The notes under the pieces: generated by a model | Seen by the model: only the letters and a program-made list of their open reading frames with translations | Told to the model about the DNA's origin: nothing | The model's database searches: none | NCBI GenBank assembly: GCA_022842885.1 | Contig: JALHOR010000058.1 | Location: 1-34,398, forward strand | Reading direction: 5' to 3' | DNA: 34,398 nucleotides | Source of the DNA: Anaerolineae bacterium | GTDB lineage: Bacteria > Chloroflexota > Anaerolineae > Aggregatilineales > Phototrophicaceae | Program-made: the position numbers and the translations under genes | Shown here: piece after piece, positions 9,579-17,245 of the stretch | Layout: each line of letters starts with the position of its first letter | Numbering within the stretch: the first letter of the stretch is position 1

Positions 9579-9826
9579 CCTAGCGTGAGTGAGAATCCAA
9601 ATAACTTTGATATTCTAACACGATATAGGCAGCGGCACACATGTTGTTCGTAATTTTGAGGATATTGGATGGTGAGAAAGTTGTAGTGATATGGTCAGAA
9701 ATAAACCATGAAAGTTTTGGATTGAACCGCCAAGACGGTTTTTGATATTCAATTTTGGTGTTTAAGGAGCGCACAGCGGCGCTCCCCTAAACGATGAAAT
9801 TTAGCAACCAATGGGCAAAAACGGAA

Positions 9827-11122
9827 TTAGCACCCGCCTTGTTCCAAAGAATAGACTGGGCTGTTATACACATTGTTGGTTTCGTTGGTTTCGGTGATAG
9901 CGTTATTCGGATCTACCACCACGCGGGTGGTATGTGCTTCCCGGAAATTGTTAGAGACGGTGAGATACAATTCAACTGTTCCAGTGCCACCGGGGTCAAT
10001 GCCGCCGACGATAGGAGCAGACGTGTTTGCACCGACTGCATTGTTATAAATATCCTGCACTGCCACAAAAATACCTTCCGCACGGCGCGTCCCAATATTT
10101 TTGACGGTCACTGTCACGGTGGATGCTTGAGCGCAAACAAACGGATGTGGATTAACGCCTGGTACTCCCTCAATTACCAAATCGGCACCAGTGGCGGCGA
10201 CAGGCGGCGCAGTCGGACCCGCTGGGGCAGCAGTCGGCGGCACGGCAGTTGGCAGCACCGGAACAGGCGTCGGTGGGGCGGCTTCTATCGGTATTGTGCT
10301 AGTATCCCCCAAAACTTCGACCACCACGCGGGCGACCCAACCCGTCGTGTTATACACATTCGACAAGCGAATTTTATACCACGAATCATCGGCAAGTTTC
10401 GCCAAAATGTCCGATTCGGCGCCGGCAGCCAATGTGCCAATCACTTGAAATGAGGTTGAAGGACCTTGGCGCACATTCGCGCCTTGCACAATCCGTATGC
10501 GCGGCACAGACGAAGTGGCACTGGCAGTTGGCGGCACGGCACTCGGCGCAACCTGTTCAACGGTGGGTTGGGCTGCGGGTTGTTCGCTGGTGGGCTGTGC
10601 GGCTTGCTGTTCGGCAGTTGGCGCGGCAGGTTGCCCAGAATTGGATTGCGCGTCAGCAGTGGTGGGGGTTGCTGCTACGCTGTCGGTTGTTGGGCTAATC
10701 GTGGGGGTCGGCGTTGCCATACCGCGTACTTCAATGGTAACAGTTTCTAGCGCGGTTTGCGCCCCACTGGTACGGCTGACGATGATGCTGAGGGTTTGCT
10801 GCCCCACACGCACCGCGGGCCAACTGCTGGTAATCGTGAAGGCACTCGCGCCAGCCGCATTTGGATTGGCAATTTGCCCGATGATTTCATCGCCCACGCG
10901 CAGTTCCACATTGGCAATATCACCGCCTGCGTTTTCGACCCGTGCCAAAATATTGACAGGTGTATTTTCGCGGTAAACACTGCCCGCTAAGGGGGAAGCA
11001 ATATTAATCGTTGGCGCACCTTCAAAAACGAGCGCCACTTCTTCCGCTGGCGCATTCGCCAAACGGCAGGCAGATAGTGTGCTGATGAGCAGCAGACTCA
11101 CCAACCAAAGTTGTCGTAACAT
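9827..11122 (-). CDS. SH3b-containing lipoprotein with Ig-like and CARDB-like domains
   Basis: A 431-residue exported lipoprotein. The signal peptide ends in the lipobox LSAC (residues ~16-19), so Cys19 should be lipidated. An Ig-like domain follows (~38-133, with SPLAGSVYRENTPVNILARV typical of bacterial Ig domains), then a Pro/Thr/Gln/Ala-rich linker, an SH3b domain (~209-273: NVRQGPSTSFQVIGTLAAGAE, YNTTGWVARVV), a second Pro-rich linker, and a C-terminal CARDB-like beta-sandwich (~315-425: TVTVTVKNIGTRRAEG, DPNNAITETNETNN). The layout suggests a surface adhesin or wall-binding scaffold with no enzymatic motif. Two cysteines in the CARDB part (HPFVCAQA and the C-terminal GGC) may form a disulfide. 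It lies 248 bp upstream of the giant kinase on the same strand. Confidence 0.85.
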   Translation of the reverse strand: MLRQLWLVSLLLISTLSACRLANAPAEEVALVFEGAPTINIASPLAGSVYRENTPVNILARVENAGGDIANVELRVGDEIIGQIANPNAAGASAFTITSSWPAVRVGQQTLSIIVSRTSGAQTALETVTIEVRGMATPTPTISPTTDSVAATPTTADAQSNSGQPAAPTAEQQAAQPTSEQPAAQPTVEQVAPSAVPPTASATSSVPRIRIVQGANVRQGPSTSFQVIGTLAAGAESDILAKLADDSWYKIRLSNVYNTTGWVARVVVEVLGDTSTIPIEAAPPTPVPVLPTAVPPTAAPAGPTAPPVAATGADLVIEGVPGVNPHPFVCAQASTVTVTVKNIGTRRAEGIFVAVQDIYNNAVGANTSAPIVGGIDPGGTGTVELYLTVSNNFREAHTTRVVVDPNNAITETNETNNVYNSPVYSLEQGGC

Positions 11123-11354
11123 AGAATTCTCACTTTGCTATAACGCCCTGAATCGCTGACTATGGTTCTCTCAGATAGATAGAGCGTATCAAAGAATTGG
11201 ACGGCTGAACAGGATGAGCCAGTGGTGGCGTACACAACGTTATGCCTACGCTGCGAATTTGGGGAAGATGGGCTAAGGGGGTTTATGGGGAAAAATCAAC
11301 TGTATGCCATGCTAAAATACGACTATAGAGCTAAATTGATGGGATAAATAAAAG
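11123..11354. other. Intergenic stretch with no recognisable gene
   Basis: No reading frame with coding character, RNA gene or strong hairpin was found between the lipoprotein start and the MITE. It must hold the lipoprotein promoter, but no convincing -35/-10 pair was identified. Confidence 0.5.
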
Positions 11355-11488
11355 GTAACTACTCAGCCCTCATCCCCCAGCCCCTTCTCCCACAGGAGAA
11401 GGGGAGCGACAAACAAGTAGCGTGTGAAGTCCCTCTCCTTCGGGAGAGGGATTTAGGGTGAGGGCGAAAACACAACCTGAGTAGTTAC
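11355..11488. mobile_element. 134-bp MITE with 12-bp terminal inverted repeats and 8-bp target duplication
   Basis: The ends are GTAACTACTCAG (11355-11366) and its exact complement CTGAGTAGTTAC (11477-11488). The flanks carry a perfect 8-bp direct repeat, AATAAAAG, at 11347-11354 and 11489-11496. Inside is a pair of hairpin-forming words (CCCTTCTCCC..GGAGAAGGGG and CCCTCTCC..GGGAGAGGG) of the common 'CCCTCACCCTAAATCCCTCTCC' intergenic type. It has no coding capacity. Ends beginning GTAA with 8-bp duplications fit elements mobilised by IS66-family transposases; that assignment is inference. Confidence 0.85.
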
Positions 11489-11517
11489 AATAAAAGAGCG
11501 AATCGGTTGATTCGCTC
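11489..11517 (-). terminator. Intrinsic terminator of the SPFH gene, abutting the MITE
   Basis: On the minus strand a perfect 9-bp stem, GAGCGAATC / GATTCGCTC, with an AACC loop is followed by TTTTATT. The T-rich tail is the MITE target-site copy, so the element inserted exactly at the end of this terminator. Confidence 0.85.
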
Positions 11518-11525
11518 TCGTGCCT

Positions 11526-12401
11526 TTAATCATTATCTTTTGTAGGGGTATCACGGTCAAAGCTGACGTAGATACGGGCGCTGGCATTATGCGATAAGTC
11601 GCGTAGCGTTTGTAATTCCAGCAAGCGCAGCAATGCTGGATGCTGCGTGTATGCCTGTGCTGCTTGTTCGCGTTCTTTCAGGTCACGGATTTCGGCTTCG
11701 GTGGCGATACGCGCCATTTCAGCTTCGACTTCGGCAGTGCGTTGGCGTTCTTCGTTATCAGCAGTCGCCTGAATACGCTGGATTTCCGCACGCGCTTGGG
11801 CATCCACCAACTTAATTTCTGCCTGCGACCGCGCTTCAATCAATTGGGCTTCTGCCAGCCGTTCTGCGGTCAGCACACGATTCATGATTTGTTCCAAATT
11901 CCCCGGAAAAATCAAATCTTTGACATCGGCACGAATGATTTTCACCCCGTACCCAACAGCCGATTCTGTCACTTCTGCCAGAATATCTTCGCTCAACTGA
12001 TTGCGATTGGTCAAAATTGTTTCTAATTTCATAGACGCCAGCGACCGACGGGCTGCTAATTGAGCATCGGTATACAGCCGCGATTCGTAATCTTCAACCG
12101 CATGTTTTGCCAAGCGCGGGTCTTCTACCTGAAAACGAACAATGATGCTCACGCGAATCGCCACTTTATCCGAAGTTAGAATTTCTTGCCCTTTGATGGT
12201 CAAGTCACGCTCACGCATATCCACCAGCGCAATTTCGACATTCGGTGTGCGCCCGAAAATGTCAAACGGATTATATTTGGGCGCTTTGGGCTTTTCGTAA
12301 CGCCCGGCTTCCAGCACGCGCAGCAACTTCCCATCTTCGTACCATAAACCACGATGCGTATCTTTGATAATGACCACTTCAGTTTGCATATTTTTTGCCA
12401 T
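11526..12401 (-). CDS. SPFH/band 7 domain protein (slipin-like)
   Basis: A 291-residue SPFH protein of the stomatin/prohibitin superfamily, which forms oligomeric scaffolds at membranes. The band 7 domain occupies about residues 8-185 (VVIIKDTHRGLWYEDGKLLR, ALVDMRERDLTIKGQEILT, VEDYESRLYTDAQLAARRSL, GVKIIRADVKDLIFP). An Ala/Glu/Arg-rich coiled coil follows (about 186-255), then a short C-terminal segment. Unlike most slipins no N-terminal membrane helix is visible, so membrane contact would be peripheral or through a partner. No NfeD-type protease gene, a frequent partner, is adjacent. The start at 12401 has AGGTGGG just upstream. The gene stands alone with its own terminator. Confidence 0.88.
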   Translation of the reverse strand: MAKNMQTEVVIIKDTHRGLWYEDGKLLRVLEAGRYEKPKAPKYNPFDIFGRTPNVEIALVDMRERDLTIKGQEILTSDKVAIRVSIIVRFQVEDPRLAKHAVEDYESRLYTDAQLAARRSLASMKLETILTNRNQLSEDILAEVTESAVGYGVKIIRADVKDLIFPGNLEQIMNRVLTAERLAEAQLIEARSQAEIKLVDAQARAEIQRIQATADNEERQRTAEVEAEMARIATEAEIRDLKEREQAAQAYTQHPALLRLLELQTLRDLSHNASARIYVSFDRDTPTKDND

Positions 12402-12485
12402 AACCCACCTCAGTCTGTTGTAACGCTACCAATAAAAGTGTGACTACTCTGAAAAATGATGAATATTCAGAATAATACGATGTGA

Positions 12486-12526
12486 TTGGCTTTTGGCTTT
12501 TAGCTAAGAGCTAATGGCTAAAAACA
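12486..12526. repeat. Short AGCTAAxxGCTAA-type intergenic word cluster
   Basis: Iterated words (TTTTGGCTTTTAGCTAAGAG, GCTAATGGCTAAAA) resemble clusters at 30576-30609 and 30741-30780. The function is unknown. Apart from this cluster and the structured element below, nothing is recognised in 12402-12832. Confidence 0.4.
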
Positions 12527-12597
12527 ATTATTCATTAGAAGCAAACCACAAAAAATGCTGCTGGTTTTTATGTGTATCATTCTCAAAATGTGAGAGA

Positions 12598-12719
12598 TGC
12601 CCCGTAGCGGCACTGAGTCAAAGGACGAGTTTGAACAGATTGGCAATCTGCTAATCAGGCAGTCAATCACGCTCCTGATGCGTGGCGGTTTGGAACTCGC
12701 TTTTTAGCCCGCCGGGGCA
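12598..12719. ncRNA. Candidate structured RNA or palindromic element of unknown family
   Basis: Nested perfect stems cover ~122 bases. TGCCCCG (12598-12604) pairs with CGGGGCA (12713-12719) and is extended by GCGG (607-610) with CCGC (709-712). CGAGTT (626-631) pairs with AACTCG (694-699). Two inner hairpins are CAGATT/AATCTG (636-650) and ATCAGG/CCTGAT (654-679). Together they make a closed multibranch fold. No protein reading frame fits. The strand cannot be decided, and no T-rich terminator follows on either side. A dispersed palindromic repeat is the main alternative to an ncRNA. Confidence 0.4.
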
Positions 12720-12847
12720 ATAACAGCGTACCATGATTTCTAATGGTTCACAATAGGTCAAGAAGGATTTTTACAAAACCCCAACAACCCTCAGCACAAA
12801 ATGCCAGAATAGGTTAAAATCAGCGCCAGAACGAAGGAGATATTTTG

Positions 12848-13912
12848 ATGACGACCTTTCCACGCCGAAACTTATTTGCCGGGCTGCTGGCGCTGATATT
12901 GCTGTTGAGCATGGCATTTTCGCTGGTGATGATTCCCGGCACGACCGCGCAAGACCCCACGCCCTTTCCGTATACGCCGGGGGTGCCATTATTCCCCATT
13001 ACGCCGAGTCCGGTGGGCGGGTGTTATACCCCGCTGCCGATTCGGGCGGGGGATGTGGTGTATTTGCAACCGGGCTTAAATGTGCGAAATATCCCATCAC
13101 GGTCGGGGGCAATCGCTTGGAATACCGTGTATGAAAACCGCGATGATGATGGCGAATTGGTAGATGAGCCGACATTGGTGCCAGTGACCGTGTTAGAAGG
13201 TCCCGTTTGCGCCGAAGGCTATAACTGGTGGCGCGTGGTAGGGACAGGCAATCCGGGTTGGGTCGCGGAAGGCAGACTCGACGAAGATGGCTATTATATC
13301 ATCGTGCCAGAAATCGCCCGCAACGCACCTTGTACGCCGCGCTATAATTTATTGCCCGGCAGAGAAGTGGATTTAGTCTACAATGTGCGTATCCGCGAAG
13401 CACCTTCGCTAGATGCCATGACCAAAACAGTTGTGCCGTTCAATACGCCGATTGCCATTGTTGGGGGTCCCCAATGTGTGGATGGTTTGTTATGGTGGGT
13501 CGTGCGGGCAACAGTGGTCAACATCGTTTATGAAGGCTGGATGGCAGAAGGCGAAAATGAACTCAATTTCTTGATTCCTGAAGATTTGCCATCTACCGAA
13601 ACTGGGACATTATGCGCCTTCCCACTGCCGTTGAGCATCGGCACAAAAGCCTATGTGCGCTATCGAGATGACACGCCCAAAGCCTTACGGTCAGCACCGG
13701 GCGAAGAGTCGCCATTGTTATTCACGTTGGTGAAAGCCGTGCCATTCATCATCGAAGGTGGACCCATCTGCAAAGATAACCTCAATTGGTGGAAAATTCG
13801 CGTGTTATCGTCGTTTGAAGTGGTCGGTTGGATGGCAGAAGGTTCGGCGGGCATTGGCTACTGGATTAGCACTATAGACCCAGATGAATTCCGTTATGAG
13901 ACAGGCAGATAA
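12848..13912 (+). CDS. Secreted protein with three SH3-like repeats
   Basis: A 354-residue exported protein. The signal peptide has basic TFPRRN, then a hydrophobic stretch LFAGLLALILLLSMAFSL, with likely cleavage near TTAQD. Three homologous ~100-residue modules follow, each starting with a Cys (GGCYTPLPIRAGD, NAPCTPRYNLLPGRE, GTLCAFPLPLSIGTK). Each holds a variant of 'NVRxxPS..' and ends with a second Cys and a WW/GW motif (EGPVCAEGYNWWRV..GWVAEG, GGPQCVDGLLWWVV..GWMAEG, GGPICKDNLNWWKI..GWMAEG). One disulfide per module is likely. SH3b modules typically bind peptidoglycan or surface ligands; there is no catalytic domain. An AGGAGA site seven bases upstream selects the ATG at 12848 over a TTG one codon earlier. 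Confidence 0.85.
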   Translation: MTTFPRRNLFAGLLALILLLSMAFSLVMIPGTTAQDPTPFPYTPGVPLFPITPSPVGGCYTPLPIRAGDVVYLQPGLNVRNIPSRSGAIAWNTVYENRDDDGELVDEPTLVPVTVLEGPVCAEGYNWWRVVGTGNPGWVAEGRLDEDGYYIIVPEIARNAPCTPRYNLLPGREVDLVYNVRIREAPSLDAMTKTVVPFNTPIAIVGGPQCVDGLLWWVVRATVVNIVYEGWMAEGENELNFLIPEDLPSTETGTLCAFPLPLSIGTKAYVRYRDDTPKALRSAPGEESPLLFTLVKAVPFIIEGGPICKDNLNWWKIRVLSSFEVVGWMAEGSAGIGYWISTIDPDEFRYETGR

Positions 13913-13937
13913 TGCGCTGAAGTGGCAAAACCGCAGG

Positions 13938-14522
13938 CTAAAATTGGCACGCGGTTCTGCCCGTTAAATTACAGTAAAAATACTGTGTTTCGTCTGTCCG
14001 CACATAATCCAGCAGCAGCGGCAGCGACCACGTAAAATCCTCGTGGGCAGTGGCATTATGGCAGTTAAAACAGGCAGTGAGTGGTTCAGTGAAGCGCGTG
14101 CCATCGGCGAATAAATACGAACCAAAATTCCAATCGTCGGATAGCTGCCCACGCTCAAAATCTTCTGGTCGCCAATCGGAGCGTTTTTCGGCAACATGCA
14201 CGTTTCGGCGCATGGCACTTTTGATATAGCGCCCCTGTTCATCCCGCCGCAATTCACCCGTCTCGTCGCGCAATGCCTCATAGGCTTCAATCACAATAAT
14301 GGTGCCAAGCGGCAATGCCCGCCCCGGTGTGATACGCCGCAGTGCCGAAGGGAGAATATACAACTCTCGAATCATGCCATCCGGTCGGTCAACTGTCGCA
14401 TAATGTGCAAAATTTTCCTGATAATTTGCCGGAAATTGTACGCCAAGCGGACGCGACTCGATGGTCGCCCCGCACGCCGCACACCCCAATACCAGCATTA
14501 TCAGCAAGAGTCGCTTCAACAT
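13938..14522 (-). CDS. Cytochrome P460-like lipoprotein with a CxxCH haem motif
   Basis: A 194-residue exported protein. The signal peptide MLKRLLLIMLVLGCAAC contains a possible lipobox (VLGC). The body has the P460 pattern: FPANYQENFAHYATVDRPDG, ELYILPSALR, LPLGTIIVIEAYEA. A single c-type haem site follows, CFNCH (TACFNCHNATAHEDFTWS). P460-fold proteins oxidise hydroxylamine or are cytochrome c'-beta-like gas binders; whether this one is enzymatic cannot be told. Two more cysteines (FYCNLTGRTACQF) lie at the very C-terminus. No other nitrogen-cycle gene is adjacent. It is convergent with the triple-SH3 gene (25 bp between stops). Confidence 0.75.
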   Translation of the reverse strand: MLKRLLLIMLVLGCAACGATIESRPLGVQFPANYQENFAHYATVDRPDGMIRELYILPSALRRITPGRALPLGTIIVIEAYEALRDETGELRRDEQGRYIKSAMRRNVHVAEKRSDWRPEDFERGQLSDDWNFGSYLFADGTRFTEPLTACFNCHNATAHEDFTWSLPLLLDYVRTDETQYFYCNLTGRTACQF

Positions 14523-14579
14523 ACAACCTGTTTTTTAAAATCAAAGCTCATGTTCAGATTGCGTGAAAAGTGCGTTGTT

Positions 14580-14607
14580 GTAGGGTCGAGGCATGCCTCG
14601 ACCCTAC
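14580..14607. repeat. 28-bp perfect palindrome
   Basis: GTAGGGTCGAGGCA is followed immediately by its exact reverse complement. It lies in the gap between the EEP gene and the P460 lipoprotein gene, upstream of the latter. Similar GTAGGGxCGxGG palindromes occur as dispersed repeats in environmental bacterial genomes. There is no T tract, so it is probably not a simple terminator. Confidence 0.8.
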
Positions 14608-14710
14608 GGAAAATCACTCGTTTTGAACTTAAGCGAAAATCAATGTGGTTCTCAATCAAACGATATTCATCATATCTTACCAAGAAATGACAAAAAATTG
14701 GCAACCCCTT

Positions 14711-15754
14711 CTACTTGAGCGCCAACGACACCATAACTGGAAAATGGTCAGAATTGAGTGCTTCGCCGCGTTGATAGTGGAGCGTTTGCCAATGTGAACT
14801 ATGCCACACATAATCAATTCGCAGCAGCGGCGGCAGCCAATCGGGTAAATTTATCACTCGCGCTACTGGATAGGTCATGCCCCAACCGCTGCCCGCTTGA
14901 GCAAAGGCATCTTTCAATTGGGCGGCAAGGCGGTCATAAGCAATCGAAGTGGGCGTCATGTTAAAATCGCCCGCCATAATCACAGGTATTGTTTCGTTGG
15001 CAATCCTGTTCAAGAGGTGGTTAATTTGCCCATTGCGACGGGTTTCATCGTAATGAACCGCCAGCGATAATGGATAAATTCGCAAGCGCCCCGGCAACCG
15101 GAAATGGGGTTGGTCAGTACGTGGCTGTGACAAATGCACACTATAAATGGTTACATCTTGCCCCTGATAATTGACCACCACACGCAAGGCAGCTTTACCG
15201 GGGTAATCTTCTATCCAGATAATTTGACTTTCTGCGAATGGTAAGCGCGAAAAAATTCGTATCCCGCTATCGCTGGGGGCTTCGTAGGGATAGGGGGTTG
15301 ATAAACGGCTTAAACGTGGGTCTGCCCCAATTGCATAGGCTTCTTGCAATATCAATACATCTGCATCGGTGGTGAGCAGCCAATCTACTTCGCGTTCTAA
15401 CGCTCTGCCCTCATACCCCAACATATTGAATGTGACAATTTTCAGGGGTGTTTTTGGGCTAGGGTGGGTTTGTTTGGGCAGCATGGGCGGCAGCAACCAC
15501 GCCATACCGACGACTGTCAGTAGCAATGCCCCGGCTGTTACACGCCGCGCCCGCAGTCCCCATGCTAGCGGCAGCACCAATAGCAGCGGCAAGAACAAAT
15601 ACACCGCAAAGGCATTTGCCAGCGCCAACCACCAATATCTATCTGTTAGCAACAGGCGCAAACATAAATAACCTATAAACGCCAACAGATATAATGCCAA
15701 AACAGCCGTTAGCAAACGCCGCAGCAGCGACGGGTGTTGTGATTTCATCGTCAT
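14711..15754 (-). CDS. Membrane-anchored endonuclease/exonuclease/phosphatase (EEP) family protein
   Basis: A 347-residue protein. The N-terminal third has three hydrophobic segments (about 14-35, 42-67, 72-92). The C-terminal two thirds form an EEP fold (DNase I/Mg-dependent phosphodiesterase superfamily). EEP motifs are visible in order: KIVTFNMLG (metal-binding Asn), LQEA (catalytic Glu), SRLPF, TIYSVHLSQP, AGDFNMTP (Asp and Asn), RIDYVWHS, and NSDHFPVMV (Asp-His). The catalytic domain probably faces outward. The substrate could be nucleic acid, phospholipid or another phosphodiester. Its ATG follows the stop codon of the upstream SH3b lipoprotein with no gap, so the two genes are translationally linked. 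Confidence 0.88.
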   Translation of the reverse strand: MTMKSQHPSLLRRLLTAVLALYLLAFIGYLCLRLLLTDRYWWLALANAFAVYLFLPLLLVLPLAWGLRARRVTAGALLLTVVGMAWLLPPMLPKQTHPSPKTPLKIVTFNMLGYEGRALEREVDWLLTTDADVLILQEAYAIGADPRLSRLSTPYPYEAPSDSGIRIFSRLPFAESQIIWIEDYPGKAALRVVVNYQGQDVTIYSVHLSQPRTDQPHFRLPGRLRIYPLSLAVHYDETRRNGQINHLLNRIANETIPVIMAGDFNMTPTSIAYDRLAAQLKDAFAQAGSGWGMTYPVARVINLPDWLPPLLRIDYVWHSSHWQTLHYQRGEALNSDHFPVMVSLALK

Positions 15755-17062
15755 TTATCGAACTGTAAAACTACAACTTTCTTGTTCAAAGGGAACATTC
15801 GTTCCCGGTCCAAATAATTCGTAGCCATCGGTGACAGTGGTTTCCCAAGTGACAATATAGGTGATTTCGTAAGTACCAGCGGTTAAGGGTCCATAGGGTA
15901 CATACCAATAGGTCACATAATCTTGTCCTTCGCGCCGAATGCGAGTGCGATAATTGTTGATATTTTCAATCAATTGTCCATTGACGCGTAGTTCAATGAG
16001 AGAATTATTGACATGCTGCAAGACTTGGGTTTCTTCGCGGGCAAACCAGCCCCAATAAATATCAATCGTTGAACCGGCTGCCAAATTGCGCGGCGCACCA
16101 ATACCATAGCGCGGCAAATTATCGCAAAAGGCAAAAACATCTACGCCACTTAACGCTTCTACCTGTTCGTCCGTGAGACCTTCGTTAGTAGTGACTTCAG
16201 TGCCACTGGCTTCGGCAGTAACTTCTGCCGTACCTTCAGCAGCCGGATTATCACTAATGGGCGATGGCAGCGCAATTTGCCGTTCTGAAGTTGGAATCAA
16301 GGTTGGCGTGCGCGTGGGCGTCTCTGAGGCAACCCCACTGGCAACCAGTGCCGTTGCGGTGGCATCTAGCGCGTCCAAATCTGGGCGCGGTATCACCGGA
16401 ATAAAGGCATTTGCCACAGTTTGTGGTGTCGTGGTAGGCGATGCGCCTTCAACGACTTCTTCCGTGCCTTCTGCGCCGATAGGAGTAGCTGTCATGACCG
16501 AACCGGGCGGCGTGGGCGTAATTGTGCCACCCCCTAAAAAGGCGGTTGGTAACGGTGTCCCCAAGAACAATGCCGTTAAATCCGGCGAGGGCGTCAGCGT
16601 CGGGAAGGGCGTCGCAGTCGGCGGCAAAAAAACCAACCGCGATGAAATCCAGCCTTCGCGCCCATCTTCCATACGGATGTTATACCAGTCGCCATCGGGG
16701 TCACGCCCCAAAATTTGGATGCTGGTGCCTGCTGCCAGTGATGTAATATCATCATAGGTGGTGCCGGGACCTTCGCGCACATTCACCCGCTGCAAAGACT
16801 GTATCACCCCCACAATCGTCGGTGTTAGCGTGGGTGAAGGCGTATTGGAGGGTGTGGGGGGTGGCACGGTTTCCGTCGGCGTGAACGTAAACGTTGGCAG
16901 CGGCGTCCGGCTAGGGACAGGCGTCGCCGTCAAGCGTGGTGTTTGGCTGAGGATAGGTAGCAAGGTTGCTGTGGGTGGTAATTCTTGGATGCGTTCCGGT
17001 TGTTGGGTACACGCCGCCACCATGACGCCCAACACCAGCAAAATCGCCAGTTTTTTCATCAT
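15755..17062 (-). CDS. SH3b lipoprotein with Thr/Pro linkers and a C-terminal beta domain
   Basis: A ~435-residue lipoprotein. MMKKLAILLVLGVMVAAC gives a lipobox VAAC, followed by a PT-rich linker, an SH3b domain (RVNVREGPGTTYDDITSLAA, GDWYNIRMEDGREGWISSRL), and a long Thr/Pro/Val/Ala linker. It ends with a ~130-residue beta-rich domain (NLPRYGIGAPRNLAAGSTID, LIELRVNGQLI, LTAGTYEITYIVTWE). Two cysteines (FCDNLP and ESCSFTVR) could bridge this last domain. The frame is open 23 codons further upstream, but the signal peptide begins at 17062 or the next ATG (17059). It is the first gene of a pair with the EEP phosphoesterase, suggesting that both act at the outer surface. Confidence 0.85.
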   Translation of the reverse strand: MMKKLAILLVLGVMVAACTQQPERIQELPPTATLLPILSQTPRLTATPVPSRTPLPTFTFTPTETVPPPTPSNTPSPTLTPTIVGVIQSLQRVNVREGPGTTYDDITSLAAGTSIQILGRDPDGDWYNIRMEDGREGWISSRLVFLPPTATPFPTLTPSPDLTALFLGTPLPTAFLGGGTITPTPPGSVMTATPIGAEGTEEVVEGASPTTTPQTVANAFIPVIPRPDLDALDATATALVASGVASETPTRTPTLIPTSERQIALPSPISDNPAAEGTAEVTAEASGTEVTTNEGLTDEQVEALSGVDVFAFCDNLPRYGIGAPRNLAAGSTIDIYWGWFAREETQVLQHVNNSLIELRVNGQLIENINNYRTRIRREGQDYVTYWYVPYGPLTAGTYEITYIVTWETTVTDGYELFGPGTNVPFEQESCSFTVR

Positions 17063-17245
17063 CCGGTTCGTTTCACTTTCATTGACATGCCCTGAACAAC
17101 CATCATAAATTTTCAGAACAAACGATAGCACTCAATATACTTCAGGGATTTGGTCAATAACAAGGTGAGGATTTTCTTAAATTAACAGGATTGGGGTGAG
17201 CAGCAACCTCACCCCGTATTCTCGCTGACAGCCAGAAAATTCTAA

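Noticed and set aside
9759-9788. Terminator downstream of the Ig/SH3b lipoprotein gene
   Set aside because: GGAGCGC/GCGCTCC forms a hairpin but is followed by only TTAAAC on the minus strand.
12598-12719. 6S RNA
   Set aside because: There is a closing helix and an interior, but the two inner hairpins make a multibranch fold instead of one long bulged rod, and the conserved 6S central-bubble sequence is not evident.
17196-17218. Terminator downstream of the molybdoenzyme gene
   Set aside because: The 8-bp stem GGGGTGAG/CTCACCCC is good, but no T tract follows on either strand.
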